From NCBI GenBank assembly GCA_037043235.1, contig JAWRVZ010000030.1:2258001-2322000 (forward strand): a DNA stretch of 64,000 nucleotides, read 5' to 3'. This stretch comes from Rhodeus uyekii. Its lineage: Eukaryota > Chordata > Actinopteri > Cypriniformes > Acheilognathidae. Both the position numbers and the translations under genes were made by a program. The notes below the pieces were generated by a model. That model was not told the DNA's origin and ran no database searches. It worked only from the letters and a program-made list of their open reading frames with translations. Positions 12,837-26,000 of this stretch are shown in pieces (position 1 is the stretch's first letter; each line of letters starts with the position of its first letter).

Positions 12837-13854
12837 CTATCCGTTGTTTTCACGTGACGTCATCGAAACTTGCGTACCGGCATATCCGCCATTTTGATTC
12901 CCTATGCAAAGCAACGACAAAGCTTGTATATTCAAAACTTATGCTCACAAATGCCTATCTGTGGAATTTTTGGATGTTCAAATAGGCCAGGAGTAAGTAC
13001 AGATGTAAGATTTTTTAAACTTCCAAAAGTGATAACTGGACAATGTGAAAGAATACGAATTTTGTCAGAAGAAAGGCGACGTGTCGTGTATGGAAAGCTG
13101 CGATCACAGGGCTGACATTCAGACTGAAGAAAAATGGAATAGGACGATCATATGCTCTAAACATTTTGTAGGGGGTAAGTTTAAATTTATTGACAATATT
13201 TAATATGTTTAGAAGCTGCAATTTATACCAAAGGTAAAAATGTGTTACAGTCGACAGACAATAACCCACCCACTTTGTCCTAATTAGTAACTTTCCCCAA
13301 AATGCTTTCGTAACTCAATAAACTTAACCTTTAGCAGTATTTGACATTCCTTTACCTTTTGTTTATTGTTATAAATTGGAAACATATTCAACAATTAAAA
13401 TAATACAAGTTAAATTCAACCAATTTGTCTAACGTCCTTTATTGAAATTCGATTCAGCAGTTAAAATAACACCTAACGTTATATTTTATATCTCCTTTTT
13501 AGGCGTTAAAGACACAGAGCAGTGATGAAAACACTATTGTTCATGTTAATTCAGTCCATGGAGAGGTTCATGAATGTGAAAGTACAGACAGAGCGTTCTA
13601 AAACTGCGGTAACTTGTCCTCATTCCACCGCGTGTATCCATAAACACAACAGAAGTCACTTATGTTAATTGTTTTTGATTTACAATCTACAAATATGTAG
13701 TATTAGAGTAATAAAGAGTATAACAAGTAAAATTAGCGACGATCGTCAATAAGATATACGAGTTGACACTGACAGTAGGGAATCAAAATGGCGGTGCGCA
13801 GTGCATGGTGGGTAACTACGCAGGTTTTGTGACGTCCGTGAAAACAACGGATAG
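12837..13854 (+). mobile_element. THAP-bearing non-autonomous DNA transposon (P-like, Kolobok-like or ISL2EU-like)
   Basis: A 1,018-bp element is bounded by long terminal inverted repeats. The outer 18 bp, CTATCCGTTGTTTTCACG, are identical at both ends, and the inner 19 bp, CCGCCATTTTGATTCCCTA, are also identical. The left repeat spans about 12837-12904 and the right about 13776-13854, with a spacer about 10 bp longer on the right. Inside is the first exon of a THAP-domain protein with a splice donor, then an AT-rich intron-like stretch and an acceptor-like TATCTCCTTTTTAG ending near 13502 before a short open stretch. No catalytic transposase domain remains, so the copy is non-autonomous. THAP domains occur in P, Kolobok and ISL2EU transposases; I see no convincing target-site duplication to decide among them. 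Confidence 0.72.
12951..13174 (+). pseudogene. THAP zinc-finger exon of a transposase, frameshifted
   Basis: From the ATG at 12951 the frame reads MPICGIFGCSNRPG..., with the two N-terminal zinc-binding cysteines of the C2CH THAP finger (Cys4, Cys9) and the conserved FKLP proline. The frame hits TGA at 13113. In the +1 frame from 13111 the domain continues through the conserved Trp (about 13135) to a Cys-Ser-Lys-His-Phe block that supplies the last Cys and His. A one-base deletion near 13108-13112 explains the break. The exon ends at GGG/GTAAGT (donor at 13175), as in spliced THAP transposases. The Cys-to-Cys spacing (about 59 residues) is slightly longer than usual. DNA-binding half only; no catalytic half follows. 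Confidence 0.65.
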
Positions 13855-15010
13855 GCCTCAACGCCACAAAGACAGAATCGAATGACTCTACTATACCTTT
13901 ATTTCCTCTCATCCTCGCTCGCTCTCTCCGCTCCTCCTCTCCCAGTGCACCATGGGGGACCCGTATGGGCTGCTGCACATTTGCAAATGAATCACGCTTT
14001 TTGTTTGAGGTTTTTTTTTGCCTTCTCCAAACATGGAAAAAGGGAGAGAGAGAAGGGCGAGCGAGCGAGAGAGAAAGAGAGAGAGGGGGGCTCCTGCCAT
14101 CGCTCTTTTCTTTTCTGCTGTCTTTAATCCTGAGGAGGATAAGCTGTGCCGTACACAGAGAGGAAGTGCCATCGGCCTGTCGGGCTTCACCCGTTCCCAC
14201 TCAGCATTCCTGAAGCCCTCACACACTATACACACACACACACGCACGCGTGCTGTCGATCACTCACTCACATGCACAGAAACAGCCCGCGTTACTGACA
14301 GCACATGCAGCACATGATCTAAGCGCGCTTGCCGATTTGTCACTCAGGAAAAAAAGTGCTACACATTTCACTAAATCTATTTATGTTCGCACCACTGCTG
14401 AGCACTATGCAGCATAAACAGAAAAAAATAGCATTCAAATAAAATTAATTTGATTAAAAATAAGACATGACATGCTACAAATACTTTCAATGGAAAAGAC
14501 TTGAATTGCACCAAAAAAAAAAAAAATATATATATATATAGCCGTAAAAACACACTATTATATTCTTGAGAAATCCAGCAGTAATTCAACAAATGACTGC
14601 TTTCTGTGATACTACCCAGCCGCGAAATCGAGAGACAGAGCATGATACAGCGACACTCCTTGACCGATACACACACACACTCAATCCAGGTCTGTCTGAA
14701 TTCATGTCATGGTGCTAATCTAGCCGAAGCTAACACTGGCTGTGTATCACATGGCATGCTAAGCGTAAAATACGCTGGAAAAATGACATCTGCAGACGAT
14801 CCCAGGGCCCCGATCAACTCCACCGCACAAGTCTGCTTCTCACACAAACACAATCGACAAATCTTATTAATATCATATCATCAAATCAGCCATTAGAATA
14901 TTAGAACATTTTGCATGTTATGCATTTTATTATTTTATGTATTTTATTTATATCTATTGTATTTATTCCCATTTAAAATGTATACTTTTATTTAATGTGT
15001 TTTTTATTTA

Positions 15011-15013
<3 letters not shown>

Positions 15014-15047
<34 letters not shown>
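15014..15047. repeat. (TA)n microsatellite
   Basis: Alternating TA run flanked by TGTG and ACACAC, giving a partly palindromic GT-TA-AC compound tract. Confidence 0.95.
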
Positions 15048-15050
<3 letters not shown>

Positions 15051-15271
15051 ACACACAAAAATATCTAATGTTTTTTTCTGATATATTGTATTCCTATTTT
15101 ATTGAGTAAATATGTAAATATAATACATAAATATGGTTATAAGTGTGCATGAAGAGGACTTTTCATTTGAAAATGAAACTTGTAACACACTTGCATGAAT
15201 GCACTTACACAAAAATAAATGTGCACATAAAATGTGTGAAAAGGGAACGAAAAAATAACAGAGGGAATGAA

Positions 15272-15273
<2 letters not shown>

Positions 15274-15308
<35 letters not shown>
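15274..15308. repeat. (GA)n microsatellite
   Basis: Uninterrupted GA dinucleotide tract of about 17 copies. Polypurine, hence able to form H-DNA. Confidence 0.95.
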
Positions 15309-15311
<3 letters not shown>

Positions 15312-17248
15312 CAAGGATCGGGTCAAAGTCACAGGCCATGGGACCTCACGCTTTGTTTCTGCATGGAGAGAAAGGCGACCTGGGCTGCCAGTGTGTGTGT
15401 GTCCTCCATGTTTTATGCATTCTGCCTCTTTGTGATGATAAGAGACAGCGCGGAGGGCCGGACGCTGGGCTCCGGGGTGCGGCGAAGAGGAGGGGTGGAG
15501 AGCTGGTCCATCTCTACGGCAGAGAACATGGAGCTGCCATTCAAAACTAGCCCTGACTCCCGTTGTTATTCCCCACCTCAACCACGGCCTCCTCAACACT
15601 GCCGCCTGTACAGCTATGCTACCATGCTAGAATGAACCCTCTAAAACAAACACGACACGCTTGGGGATTTACCACTGCAAAAACACCTTGAGATAATATC
15701 TGCTTTTGGATCCTATTATATATTTACGCAAATATCAAATTCATTTCTATTTGAGAATTTCAAGGTATATACACAAAAATGGCTCCATTCTGTTTTCAAG
15801 TTTTCATAAATTAGCCATTTGTGAAACGCAAGCATTGTGTGTCTTCATGACATTAGCTGGGAATGACAAAGACTACGTCTGTCTCTCAAATGTTCCCTGA
15901 CCGACAGAAAATGTGCTAAAGTAGGTTCTCGCAATAACAGAGGAATAAAAGAGGAATTCCTGTCCCTGTTCCACACACACACACACACACACAAATGTCT
16001 GCTTTTCAGGGCTGACCCTGTCTATAAACAGCTCAGGATCGACTAAATCAGGTGAGGACTTCTGCTTCTTTCTTTCTGTTTGCTCATTTTTTCCTTTCAA
16101 AGCTAAAATAAAAACACTTTATTTAGCAGTTTAATCATGCTGTTATAACATGCATGAGTGTGGGTAGAAACAAAAAGATATTTTGCACACACTCACATCT
16201 CCAGATATATAAATAACAAAATCATATTAAAAACTAGACAGATGAGATCACATGTGCACACACACTCTCTATCATAAATCTCCACCGCAATGATTTGGAG
16301 ACAGTTAACATGATATGTTGATTGTGAAACAGCAAGTCACAGACGTTTCTGCCAACTTTACAGGGAACAAATAAAAGAAAACAGCACCAAAAAAAAAGGA
16401 GGGAAAAAAAGAGGAAGCAGAAAGGAACATGCAGACAGTCAATGCAACCGTCTGAAAGGTGAAACCGTGGCTTGAGCTGAGCTTGTGGTAAAAGCTGAGT
16501 TTACACAGGTATAGCGTACCTAACTATCTCTGACACACACACACACACACTATCCCATCCTCCCTAGCCATGCTCAGCCTACCTCCAGTCTGTGGTTTAA
16601 TGATAGCACTGACACGTACGGCATTGTCCTCCCCCTCATTATGGGAGGACTGGAAGAACTGGTCCTGACTGCACAGGCTTGCATATTCAAAACCATCATG
16701 TGTAATCAGACCCAGTGCTCCTGCTAACCTAATTTACACACACACAATCCAAGCCCTACAGCAAATGGAGGTGGCTGGGCTTTCTCTGCACTCCTCCTCG
16801 GCACGACTGGATTAATGGAAAACTCGTGACAGAGATCGGCTCCTCTCCTCTCCACACACACATACACACACACTGCTTTCACCTTCATATTGGACCATCT
16901 CTGAGCGCTGTGAGTGCTCCACAGTCACACACACACATATATATATATTTATAAAATATATACACACATACACATACATATTGGTGTGTGTGTATTAAAA
17001 AAATTATGCATTTAAATTCAGTGCTGATTATATTTTGTATTGTTAAATATAAAATAATATTGTGCACTATAAAATAAATATCACTTTTAATGCATAATGT
17101 ACATTTAATAGTGCAAGTGATTGCAAAATAAATATGCATAAACATTTAACAATACTCTTATTATCATAGGCGGCCTGTCATTTATGTTGACCCAAAGAGG
17201 GCCCTCTACCACTGAGGACATCACTGAGGCTTTCCCTAAGGGTGCCAG

Positions 17249-17249
<1 letters not shown>

Positions 17250-17287
<38 letters not shown>
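17250..17287. repeat. (AG)n microsatellite
   Basis: Uninterrupted AG tract of about 19 copies; polypurine mirror repeat. Confidence 0.95.
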
Positions 17288-17289
<2 letters not shown>

Positions 17290-18326
17290 AGGGAGGGGTA
17301 ACGAGGAAAGCACAGTCTCCCCCTGCCCTATATCTCCACAACGATATCCATACGCACTCGGCAAGCAGTCTCGTCATAGCAGCATCTCCAATTTATGCAC
17401 CATATATGAATACACTTGACAAAGAGAAAGAAAGAAAAAGAATAAGAAAGAAATAAAACAAATCTACTGCTGAACAAGCATTTTCCCTATCATATGACCA
17501 GCATAAAAATCCAACAAAATTATAATTAAAAAAACAACCTTAAAAATAGCAAGAGCAAAAGGAATAGTACTACAGTTATAAATGAATTATAATACAATTA
17601 AAAAGATAATAAATTATCAATGCATTTTAATTAAGAAAAAGTGATCTTAATTGAAATGGTTTCCAGAGTAAATCAAAAACAGCATAGCATCCATCACAAT
17701 GTCCGCATGTTCAAAATATCAATCCTGAAAGCTAAATTAAATCCGAGACATAAACTACGGTTGAAAATCAAACATCACACTCCAGTCGGTGTTTCAGAGA
17801 CGGTGTGGGAAGTTTATTATTTTTAAAAGCCTGAATTGTCTCCTACAAAAAGACGGACTACAGCGCCTGTCTGTATCTGTCTCTAGGTTTGAGAAAAGCC
17901 TGAAAGAATTGAGACAATGAAAAGGTTCTGCCAAACCACAACGCAAACATATGCACAACATTTTCTGAAACGCAGCGACTATCCTTACATCAGCCCAACA
18001 AGCACACAAATCTGTTCAGAGCCTATAATAACACAGTGTTAAGTGCATACACACAAGACAGCGTAGTTTTACACTGCTTGAATATGGACGCGAGCTACTA
18101 ATGCTACGTGTTTAAGTGTTTCATGACCAGGTGAAACACAAAAGGCAAGACGGACAACAAATCCTGCAACAATATGACATCCTAGAAATGAGTCAACTGC
18201 CATCAAAATCATTGTCCGCACAAGGATTAGCCCTTGAATAGCCTATCCATGAGTTTTTGAAGAATGAGAGAGATGGCAAAGACCTTGTCTGCTGTCTTTG
18301 TTTTGTGATGGTGAAAGCCAGAGCAC

Positions 18327-18356
18327 AGAGAGAAAGAGAGAGAGAGAGAGAGAGAA
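18327..18356. repeat. GA-rich microsatellite
   Basis: GA tract with one A insertion. Confidence 0.9.
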
Positions 18357-19799
18357 GGGAGAGCTAGAGCGAGTGAGTCTATGCACAGTATCTGAATTTT
18401 TCTATATATACTTTTTGTGTGACGCTTGTAATTATTGCCACCCCTCTACTAGGAAGCCGAGAGACATTATACCCCTGACTTATCTTTCCTTCTCCTCCCT
18501 CCCTCGTTCCCTCTCCTAAAAACAGAGAAGCTGGGTTGCTCGCTATGCCCCTTTTTAAACGGTTAAGGAAAAAGATTGAAATATAACGAAATCACACAAT
18601 GGCTCTGCCTGCCAATTCCCCCTCACACACGCACAGATTTCGGCAATTCTGCTGTAATACAGCTTCCTCGAGTAAAAAAAAGAAAAGAAAAAAGAGATGA
18701 AATGAATAAACCTATGCTTTCCAGACACCGCACTGTTTTAACGTAGACAAGTGTGTGTCGTTCCTACGTTAGCTTCTGGTTCCTCTTGTTACGACACGTC
18801 GGGAAGGATAAAAAGGTCTTGGGATTTGTGTTTTTCTGACCTCTTCCCTGATTCCTTCGATATGGCCCGTGGCTATTTGACCTCGTCTATCCTCTCAACT
18901 CTCTTTGCATGCATGCCTTCCTTCATAAGCATTCTGTCTCTCTCTCTCTCTCTTTCTCTCTCCAAAAAAAAAGAGAGAGAAATCCATTACAAACTAAGGA
19001 CTTTTTCTCAGTGCGAAATCAAACACACTCTCTTTTCGGCTGCTCGTTTGTTGGTCAAACTTGAGGTACATTTTTATGGTCTTGCTAACCCTCACAATCT
19101 CTGTGTATTGTTTGACCCCGCAACATAACCCACCCCACTCTTTTCCCACTCTCGGTAATGTTGGGTTTTTCCCTTCTCTTTCTTTTTTATCTTTCTTCCA
19201 CTCACTCTGTGACCCTTGCTCCCTTGTTTCTTGCCATCTGACCCCAAGTCTCTCAACCTCCCCCTCTCTTTCTTCCCCATCCCTGCACATCCATGAGCAG
19301 CTCGCAAACAGTCAGTCAGCTCTGGGTCTGTCTGTCCTTCCATTCCATCTCTTCTGTTTTCTATCTCACTGTGGGCTACATTGTATCATTGTTATGGATC
19401 CACATTTCTGTTTGTTCTTGTCCGTATTCCTCGGAAGGACTATCTATCTCTCAATAGCTCTTCGTTCACGCCACTTTTGAGGTCCCCATCTCTCTCTCTC
19501 CTTTTTTTATTTTTTATTCATGCTACACCTGTGGTCTTCATTAAGTTTTAGCTTTATTCAAATTCGAGCCCCTCGTCTATTTGTGGGGCAATTCCGCCTC
19601 AATAGTTTAAGCTAGTTCGAGCTAAGCGACCCGAAGTTGCTAGCGATGTTTATAATCTAAACAGTCTTTTTCGTCGCATTTTTCTCCCTCAGGAGAACGT
19701 ACGCAAGTTATAAAATGTAATACTGATTTCATCCTCGTTTTCTTTGTTGTTTGAATTACATTTCATCCCATTGTTTTGATTCGTAGATGTAAAAACCCA

Positions 19800-20710
19800 C
19801 GCCGTATGTGAGGATTTCTCGTTTTAAGTCATTCGCCGTAATCGCGGTGTGCGTCGCGCGGCTCGTCGGGCTCTGTGAGCTCCGGCTGATCCGCTCCTGA
19901 GACCCGGGGCTCCGTCTCTATACCAAACACACTGCCCTAAACACTCACACACACTTCACACATACACACACACACACACACACATGCCTATCGATTTGCA
20001 TGTGACTCCGGCTGGGAAGCAGCAAAGAACAACTTTAACGTCGCTTGGAATGAAAAATAAAACGAGAAAAGACGGTGAAAGTGACAGGAGCGAAAAGTAG
20101 AGGAACTGAAATGCACCGCAAAGGGCGGAGAAATCCACACAAGAAGGCACTCGAAAAAGTAACGATTGAGGATTCCTGCTCGCGAAATGAGGGAGGAAAT
20201 GAAAGTAAAGGACGAACGAGCATATCGGTGTAAAAATGGAAAAGCGGGAGACGCTTCCCGCTCAGCGGACGCGGACGGACTCGCAGGCTGGACTAAGACG
20301 CTCCTCTCCCGGCTACGATCGCGCAGAGCTCCCGCTACTCTCCCACCGCCCTCGCACGTCGACACCCTCTCAAAACCCTCTTTCTTGACACTATTCGGTC
20401 CTTTTGTGACCCGTGTGAATGCACGAACGCGCAGAAGTGTGTTTTAAATCCAACTGTTTGGAAAAGGATTCGCTGTCTTGCCCTTTTCTTTTCTTCCAGT
20501 CATGAGAAGAGCGAGGACGAAGCCAGATGTAAACACAGGTAACGATACTAATAAACGGCAGCAAATAAAAGCAACTTGCATGAAAATAACTTGCGATCGC
20601 CTGTTCTTTATCCCGCTAGGAGAATAGGCAAAGCCGGGGCTGATACGGCGAAATCCCGAAAGCCATCGCTTTAGTCTGTTATTGAAACTAAAGAGGATCG
20701 TAACGCTACG
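19800..20710. promoter_or_regulatory. CpG-rich stretch, possible host promoter
   Basis: CpG dinucleotides are frequent here (for example GCGTCGCGCGGCTCGTCGGG near 19851 and many between 20030 and 20360) while the window elsewhere is CpG-poor. It is interrupted by a CA tract (19964-19984). No clear TATA box is seen inside. This is the only strongly CpG-rich block in the window and is the best candidate for an unmethylated promoter. Direction of transcription is not certain; a candidate exon on the plus strand lies at its 3' side. Confidence 0.45.
20502..20538 (+). CDS. Candidate short first coding exon (unidentified)
   Basis: A pyrimidine tract and AG (ending 20499), typical of a splice acceptor, are followed two bases later by an ATG that opens 12 codons plus one base (MRRARTKPDVNT) and then CAG/GTAACG, a good splice donor at 20539. 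Short, basic first exons of this size are known from large multi-zinc-finger transcription factors (SALL, TSHZ, ZFPM and BCL11 types), but the residues do not match their conserved MSRRKQ or MPRRKQ starts. It lies at the edge of the CpG-rich block. A chance combination of splice-like signals is quite possible; no function is assigned. Confidence 0.2.
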
Positions 20711-22964
20711 AGAGAGACAGAAAGAAAGAGAAAGCAAAGTTACAACTTACAATGTTTGGCTGCCGCTTTGAGATCCTTGCTTTTTAATCCAGTATTGAGA
20801 CGCTTTGGCTAAAGATCCCATCAAGGCAGTCCCTTTTGGTCAGTTTGCGTTTAGGATGATGGTAAAAGAAAGATCATTGTTGTTGCGGAGAGTAAAAAAA
20901 ACCGGAGTATTAGTTGTAAAGGCAATATAAAAATAATTTGGATGCAAAGCAGGCGATGAGTCTTGTGTTAGAGGGAGAGAGGAAGAGGTGAAAGTGAGAT
21001 CTGATGATTGAAAAGAAAAAAACTCTTTGGATCTTTATTCCTGCTAATTAGTTTCCTGCAAAAAATGGCTGTGATTAATTCAGTGCGCATGTGCTTCATT
21101 ACACAGGCACGACGGGAAGGGCTAATTAGCCACCTTCTGGATCAATAAGATTCAGCAGAGAGCCGAGGAGAGAGAGAGGGAGGAGGGAGATAGAGGAGGG
21201 AGGGAGGGATGGATGGATAGATGGAGAACGAGAAAGAGGAAAGTAGTGATCGGGAATTGAAAATATGGAATTAAGTACAGCGCAAAGTAAGAGTTGGATG
21301 AGAAGGAAGACACTGAAAGTTAATAGCGGAGAGGCGCGCGCGCACACTGTTATTTGCTCGCGAGACGCTAGATTTACAAATCAAAACGGGGATGTTTATG
21401 AAATTAAATAGCGAAAACGCGAACTTTAGAGCGCGAACAACCCCAATAAGTTGCAGTCGCCTCTTATTTAAGAAAATCATCTCATGACAGGATTAACACT
21501 GTTTGGATTTGCCTTTTTCTTCTTCTTTTAGAACAGGCAAAAGTGAAACAAAGGCGGCTTTATGTGGACACTAATAAAACGCAAATCTCTTAGTGAAGCT
21601 TTATCAATGCCAATCTCAGATGAGCAGATACATTGGACAGTTTTAGTGTAAATCTTAGAGCTATTGTGCACAACAAACTTAAAACATGACGGAACTAGTA
21701 GGCTACGTTCAAAAAGTAGGCTTGTAACAACACGCATTTTGCATAAACACTATGTATTGAGGAAAAAAACATCTTAAAATTTATTTTTTTTGTTTGTTGG
21801 TTTTTCCTCAGCCTCTGTACTTCTAGATAGAAACGTAGATGAACCATTAAAACACTGAGTAATCTTAAATGTGATTATTTTTAGCACGATATAAGATTCT
21901 TTGTATTTTTTTCCCAAGGTAAATATAGAGTACGCATTTAAATGACACGTTAGCACATGCGTCTAACATTGTATAGTCATTTTTAAGCGCAATAAATTAA
22001 GTTTGACTTTTATCCATCGTAGTAACACCTTAATATCCAGCCTGTGTTTAGGCTCCCGGTCTGTCCCGTCATGCTGATCTCGAGATGAGTGCACGAGGAG
22101 GAATCAAGACATTGCAACCGAATGCGAGGGGAAACTGTGCAAAAACTACACAACCGCTTCTCTCTTTTTTTAGCCTTTCTGGACAAACTTAAATAATCCC
22201 TGTTAGAGTCAAACGCAATGTAGATTAAATAGACGCTTTCATTTATTGACTTTGTGTGATAAGAGACGCTTCTTCACGTATTATCTTTAGGAGAAAGTTG
22301 AGTCAAAAAGCACTGTATGGATTTTTAGACGTATGGAAATCTTATTCTATGTAATTAACCTCTTTTTCTCTCCTATCTCTCTCTCTCACACACACACAGT
22401 AAGTGAAGAGATGGGGAGATTGCAATGTAAAAAACAGATTTTTTTTAAATGAGCAATCCTCATTTAGTTATTTAGTTTCTTCAAGGCATGTTCTAGCTTT
22501 GCTTTAAACTGCTTGTTTTTTAACGCGTTACTACAATTCAAACGGAGCGTTTATAAAGACGTAATGTTTATTAAGTTGTACATTTCAATAGCATGTACAT
22601 CGTTTCTTAAACAGGCAACGGCATAAAATGACACGCTGCGCGTTACATGCTGTGTTTTTTTTTAATAATTCTCGATAAGTAGTGTAACTTTCAAGCGCGT
22701 GCGTTCAAAGAGGTGACATTTGATCAATAGTAACAACTGTAGTATAGATCGGTGGGTTTCTCCACAGGTTTGCTTTTTTCACTTTACCCCAAAACAATTC
22801 TCCTACTCTTGGTGGTCACTTAAAACGCCCTCTTCCCGAATCAAAAGCGTGTATCCCAATCCCGACCTTTGAGCCCAGGCCAGTGTCCTTTCTCATGATA
22901 ATTCTATTGTTGATTCTCACTAAAGAAATGACAATTCCTCTCTCTCTCTTCCTCTCTCTCTCAC

Positions 22965-23000
<36 letters not shown>

Positions 23001-26000
23001 ACACCCTCTCCCTCTCTCTCTCTCAATGACTACTTTCACTATTGACAACCCTAAGAGGCCCTAATCCTGCAAACTACAACTAACCAGCTTTTATCGATTA
23101 GAAAATGTTTATTGGAAAGTGGTCAGATATAGCCTAACTTTTTAGTTGTTGTGTTTTGTAACTTTGAACTTTTCCTCTTTTGGCGGGTTGCATAACGACA
23201 TGTATTTTTTGCCAATGAATTCTTTTTCAAAATGCATGCTGACATGCTATCATTTACTGTCGCATTATACAATATAATGCATTTGGAATAACGCTAATAA
23301 ATGTGTTTATTGTGTGCTGTACAATTATAATTGATTGATAACTGTGTGTATATGATTTATGTGGTCATGCAACATGCTAGAATCATTCTTCTAATAATTA
23401 TCACCAATGTCACATATCGGTGTAATAACATATTTGATGTTTTAATAAATATTTAGAATATAATACGCGTTGCATTTTATTTTAATGCCATCTCGTGTCA
23501 TATCATGCAGGATGTGTTGGAGAGCATGCAGTCAGTGTGGAGCTCCTCGCTTTGGGATTTTCAAGGAAATACACCTATTGCCTGTATGAAACCCATCGCA
23601 CGCGCTGAAGCATAATCACAAACGGCTATCGATGCATTATACAAACAATAGCAATATTAAACACTTCCTCCTGTGATAATATGCTTCTAGACTGTGTGTG
23701 TGTGTGTGTGTACTCGCGTAAATGCAAGATATAGTTTTAATAAAAACATATATTTTATTATTGCTGACGCGTGTGGTGCATGGATATGTGAAATATTAAG
23801 CAGGACTACACTTTCGCAGAAACGAGCTGCTGGGAAAAACAAGTGACAGATGAAAAGTTCCTAAATAAAACGTCGATATGTTTGATATGCATACAGATTT
23901 TGCCTTGAGAGAATCTTCAGGATTGGTTACGCGCCTGCTCTCTCGGGAAAGAGGGATTGCAAAAATGAATGAATGGAAAATAGAGTGCGTGAAGAGTTAG
24001 AGGGGCAGTGAGATAATAAGAGGCCGGTGCGTGAAAAGGGACAGAATCAGAGCTTGTCTGTCGCTTTGTAACCTGCCATGGCCAATCTGGGTACATTTGA
24101 ATATGCGGTGTGGTCCTGTCTGGCGCTTGATAGCCGAATTTATGGACGCAAAAATCACCTTAGCTTCGTTTTCTTCAACAGATACACGCATAATCGGCAT
24201 CGCGTGCTCTTTTAATATTGGCTAAACGCGTGTCTTATCTGTGAGGTCCAATCAGTCGCGAATGCTCTGTCCTAAATATGACTGCCAGTAGACAACCAAA
24301 TATTCATGACAAACCCCTGATTGATCTGACTGGAGGTGTGTGTGTGTGTGTGTGTGTGCAAACCTCGGCCCATCGCTGTGCAAACAATGAATTCCACATA
24401 TGAACCCGAAACTGCAGGAACAAAATCACAATCCGATGCCATTATATTTATGATGAAAACCAAATGCTGCAATTGTTTTGGAGAGGACAAAAAATGATTC
24501 ATAAAGAAGAAGAAAAAAACGTGCGTGGAGTCTATATGTATTATTATTATTATGATTTTTTTTTTTGTAGGCCTGTTTCAAAAACCTCTTGGACCACGCG
24601 TGCCACCTTTGAAAATAAAAAGCAGAAAGGAGATGGAAAGAGGGGAAAGCGTTCAAAAATAAAGACAGCTGTCTATAAGTAACTTTATTAAAAGGTGAAA
24701 ACATTGTAGTTCATATGTAGGGGGTTTGTCAGTCCATTAAAATGCAAGCAAGTTCAAGTTGCATTATTCGCATGAGCTATAAAAGGTTCACGCGTCCCTA
24801 ATGAAAGAACATCGCGATTAATTAACCTTTCTCTGCATGGTTAACTAATGCAACTTTAACTTAGTCACCGGTCAACAGCAGCGGTTTATTTTTGGGGGGA
24901 CGTCTGCGGCAGAGGAGGTGAGGGTCGTCTGAATCACACTGGGACCGCGCTGGAGCGTTGTCCGGCCTGGAGCCGCGGGTGGCGGCATGGGGCAGGACGT
25001 GTTACCAGGTGCAATGGCAGCGCCCTCTTATGTTCACTCTGGCCAAGGGGCTCAAACACCGCACGAACCTGCCTTGTCCGGGAGATCTGCTCCCTGTCTG
25101 CCATCTGCAGCTGATCTCTCCGTGTCCTGTGCCACCGGACTGCGTCAAACCACGCACTCAAATCCGCTGGCAAATGAATAGATTCCTTGTTTCAAATTCC
25201 CTCCACTAACACCAAACATCACAACTTTACGCACGAAGCCGTACACTTGAGAGGAGGGACGCGCGCACGACTGGAGACCTTTTTGTGTGGGTTTTTGGGG
25301 GCAATTTTAAAGCAGAAAAACAAAATATCATGACTTAGGACAAATCTGATATGATGAAAGACATAAATAATAGAAATGCAATAAACAACCGCACTGTATA
25401 AATAAATAAGCGCTGTAAGACAGAATAAATAATATTGCACTTACTGCAAAATTATTTTATGAATGTGTAACATCATGCTTCACGTAGATAAAACGACTCT
25501 GGTCTTATTATGATATAAATCAGCGAGCAGATATGATAAGCAGGTGACTGAATCAAATATGATGCGCATCAAATCAATGTCTTAATTATTTTAAAACATG
25601 TGGTCTCTTATTTCAAATGTCACTGTGTAATGTTTGAAAAAGACGCTGTTTTATTTACATGATTTTATTATTGTGATGATGTGGAAGAATTACATCTGAC
25701 TCCTTCCTAAATGCTGCCGTTTCCAAAATATAAGCATTTAAATGAACTATTAAAAGCAATTAAAGTATTGCCACACAGGCCTGCACTTGTAAGGAGAATG
25801 ATGTTTTACAGTTAGACACTGTAAAATACCCATATAAAAATGTGGAACAAATATGTCCAGTATGAGACATAATTAGCGCACAATTACGGATACGCGGAGC
25901 AAATGATCATATGTATTGTTTTTTACTGTACTAAAATATTTGGATATTTCAATGATTGTGCTCACAGAAGCTAAATATGTCCGTGTCTTTTTATTTTGTG

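Larger units (their letters stand above)
13855..19799. other. Non-coding DNA with many microsatellites
   Basis: No domain-bearing frame is present. The 155-166-codon frames near 13.7-14.2 and 15.1-15.6 kb run through GA/CT simple repeats and have equal-length antisense counterparts. Apart from the listed arrays there are CA tracts (15972-15993, about 16924) and AT-rich stretches. Unique, moderately complex segments at about 16.3-16.9 and 17.65-18.25 kb could be conserved elements but nothing identifies them. Confidence 0.55.

Noticed and set aside
13733..14247. Frames of 112-155 codons near 14 kb
   Set aside because: They run through GA/CT simple repeats and are matched by equally long antisense frames.
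15099..15635. Frames of 122-166 codons around the (GA)n tract
   Set aside because: Poly-Arg/Glu and poly-Ser/Leu stretches show they come from the dinucleotide repeat.
24934..25209. Frames of 64-83 codons downstream of a TATAAAAGG, including MGQDVLPG...
   Set aside because: Good start context but no recognisable protein; all three frames are partly open on both strands. Kept only as a note.
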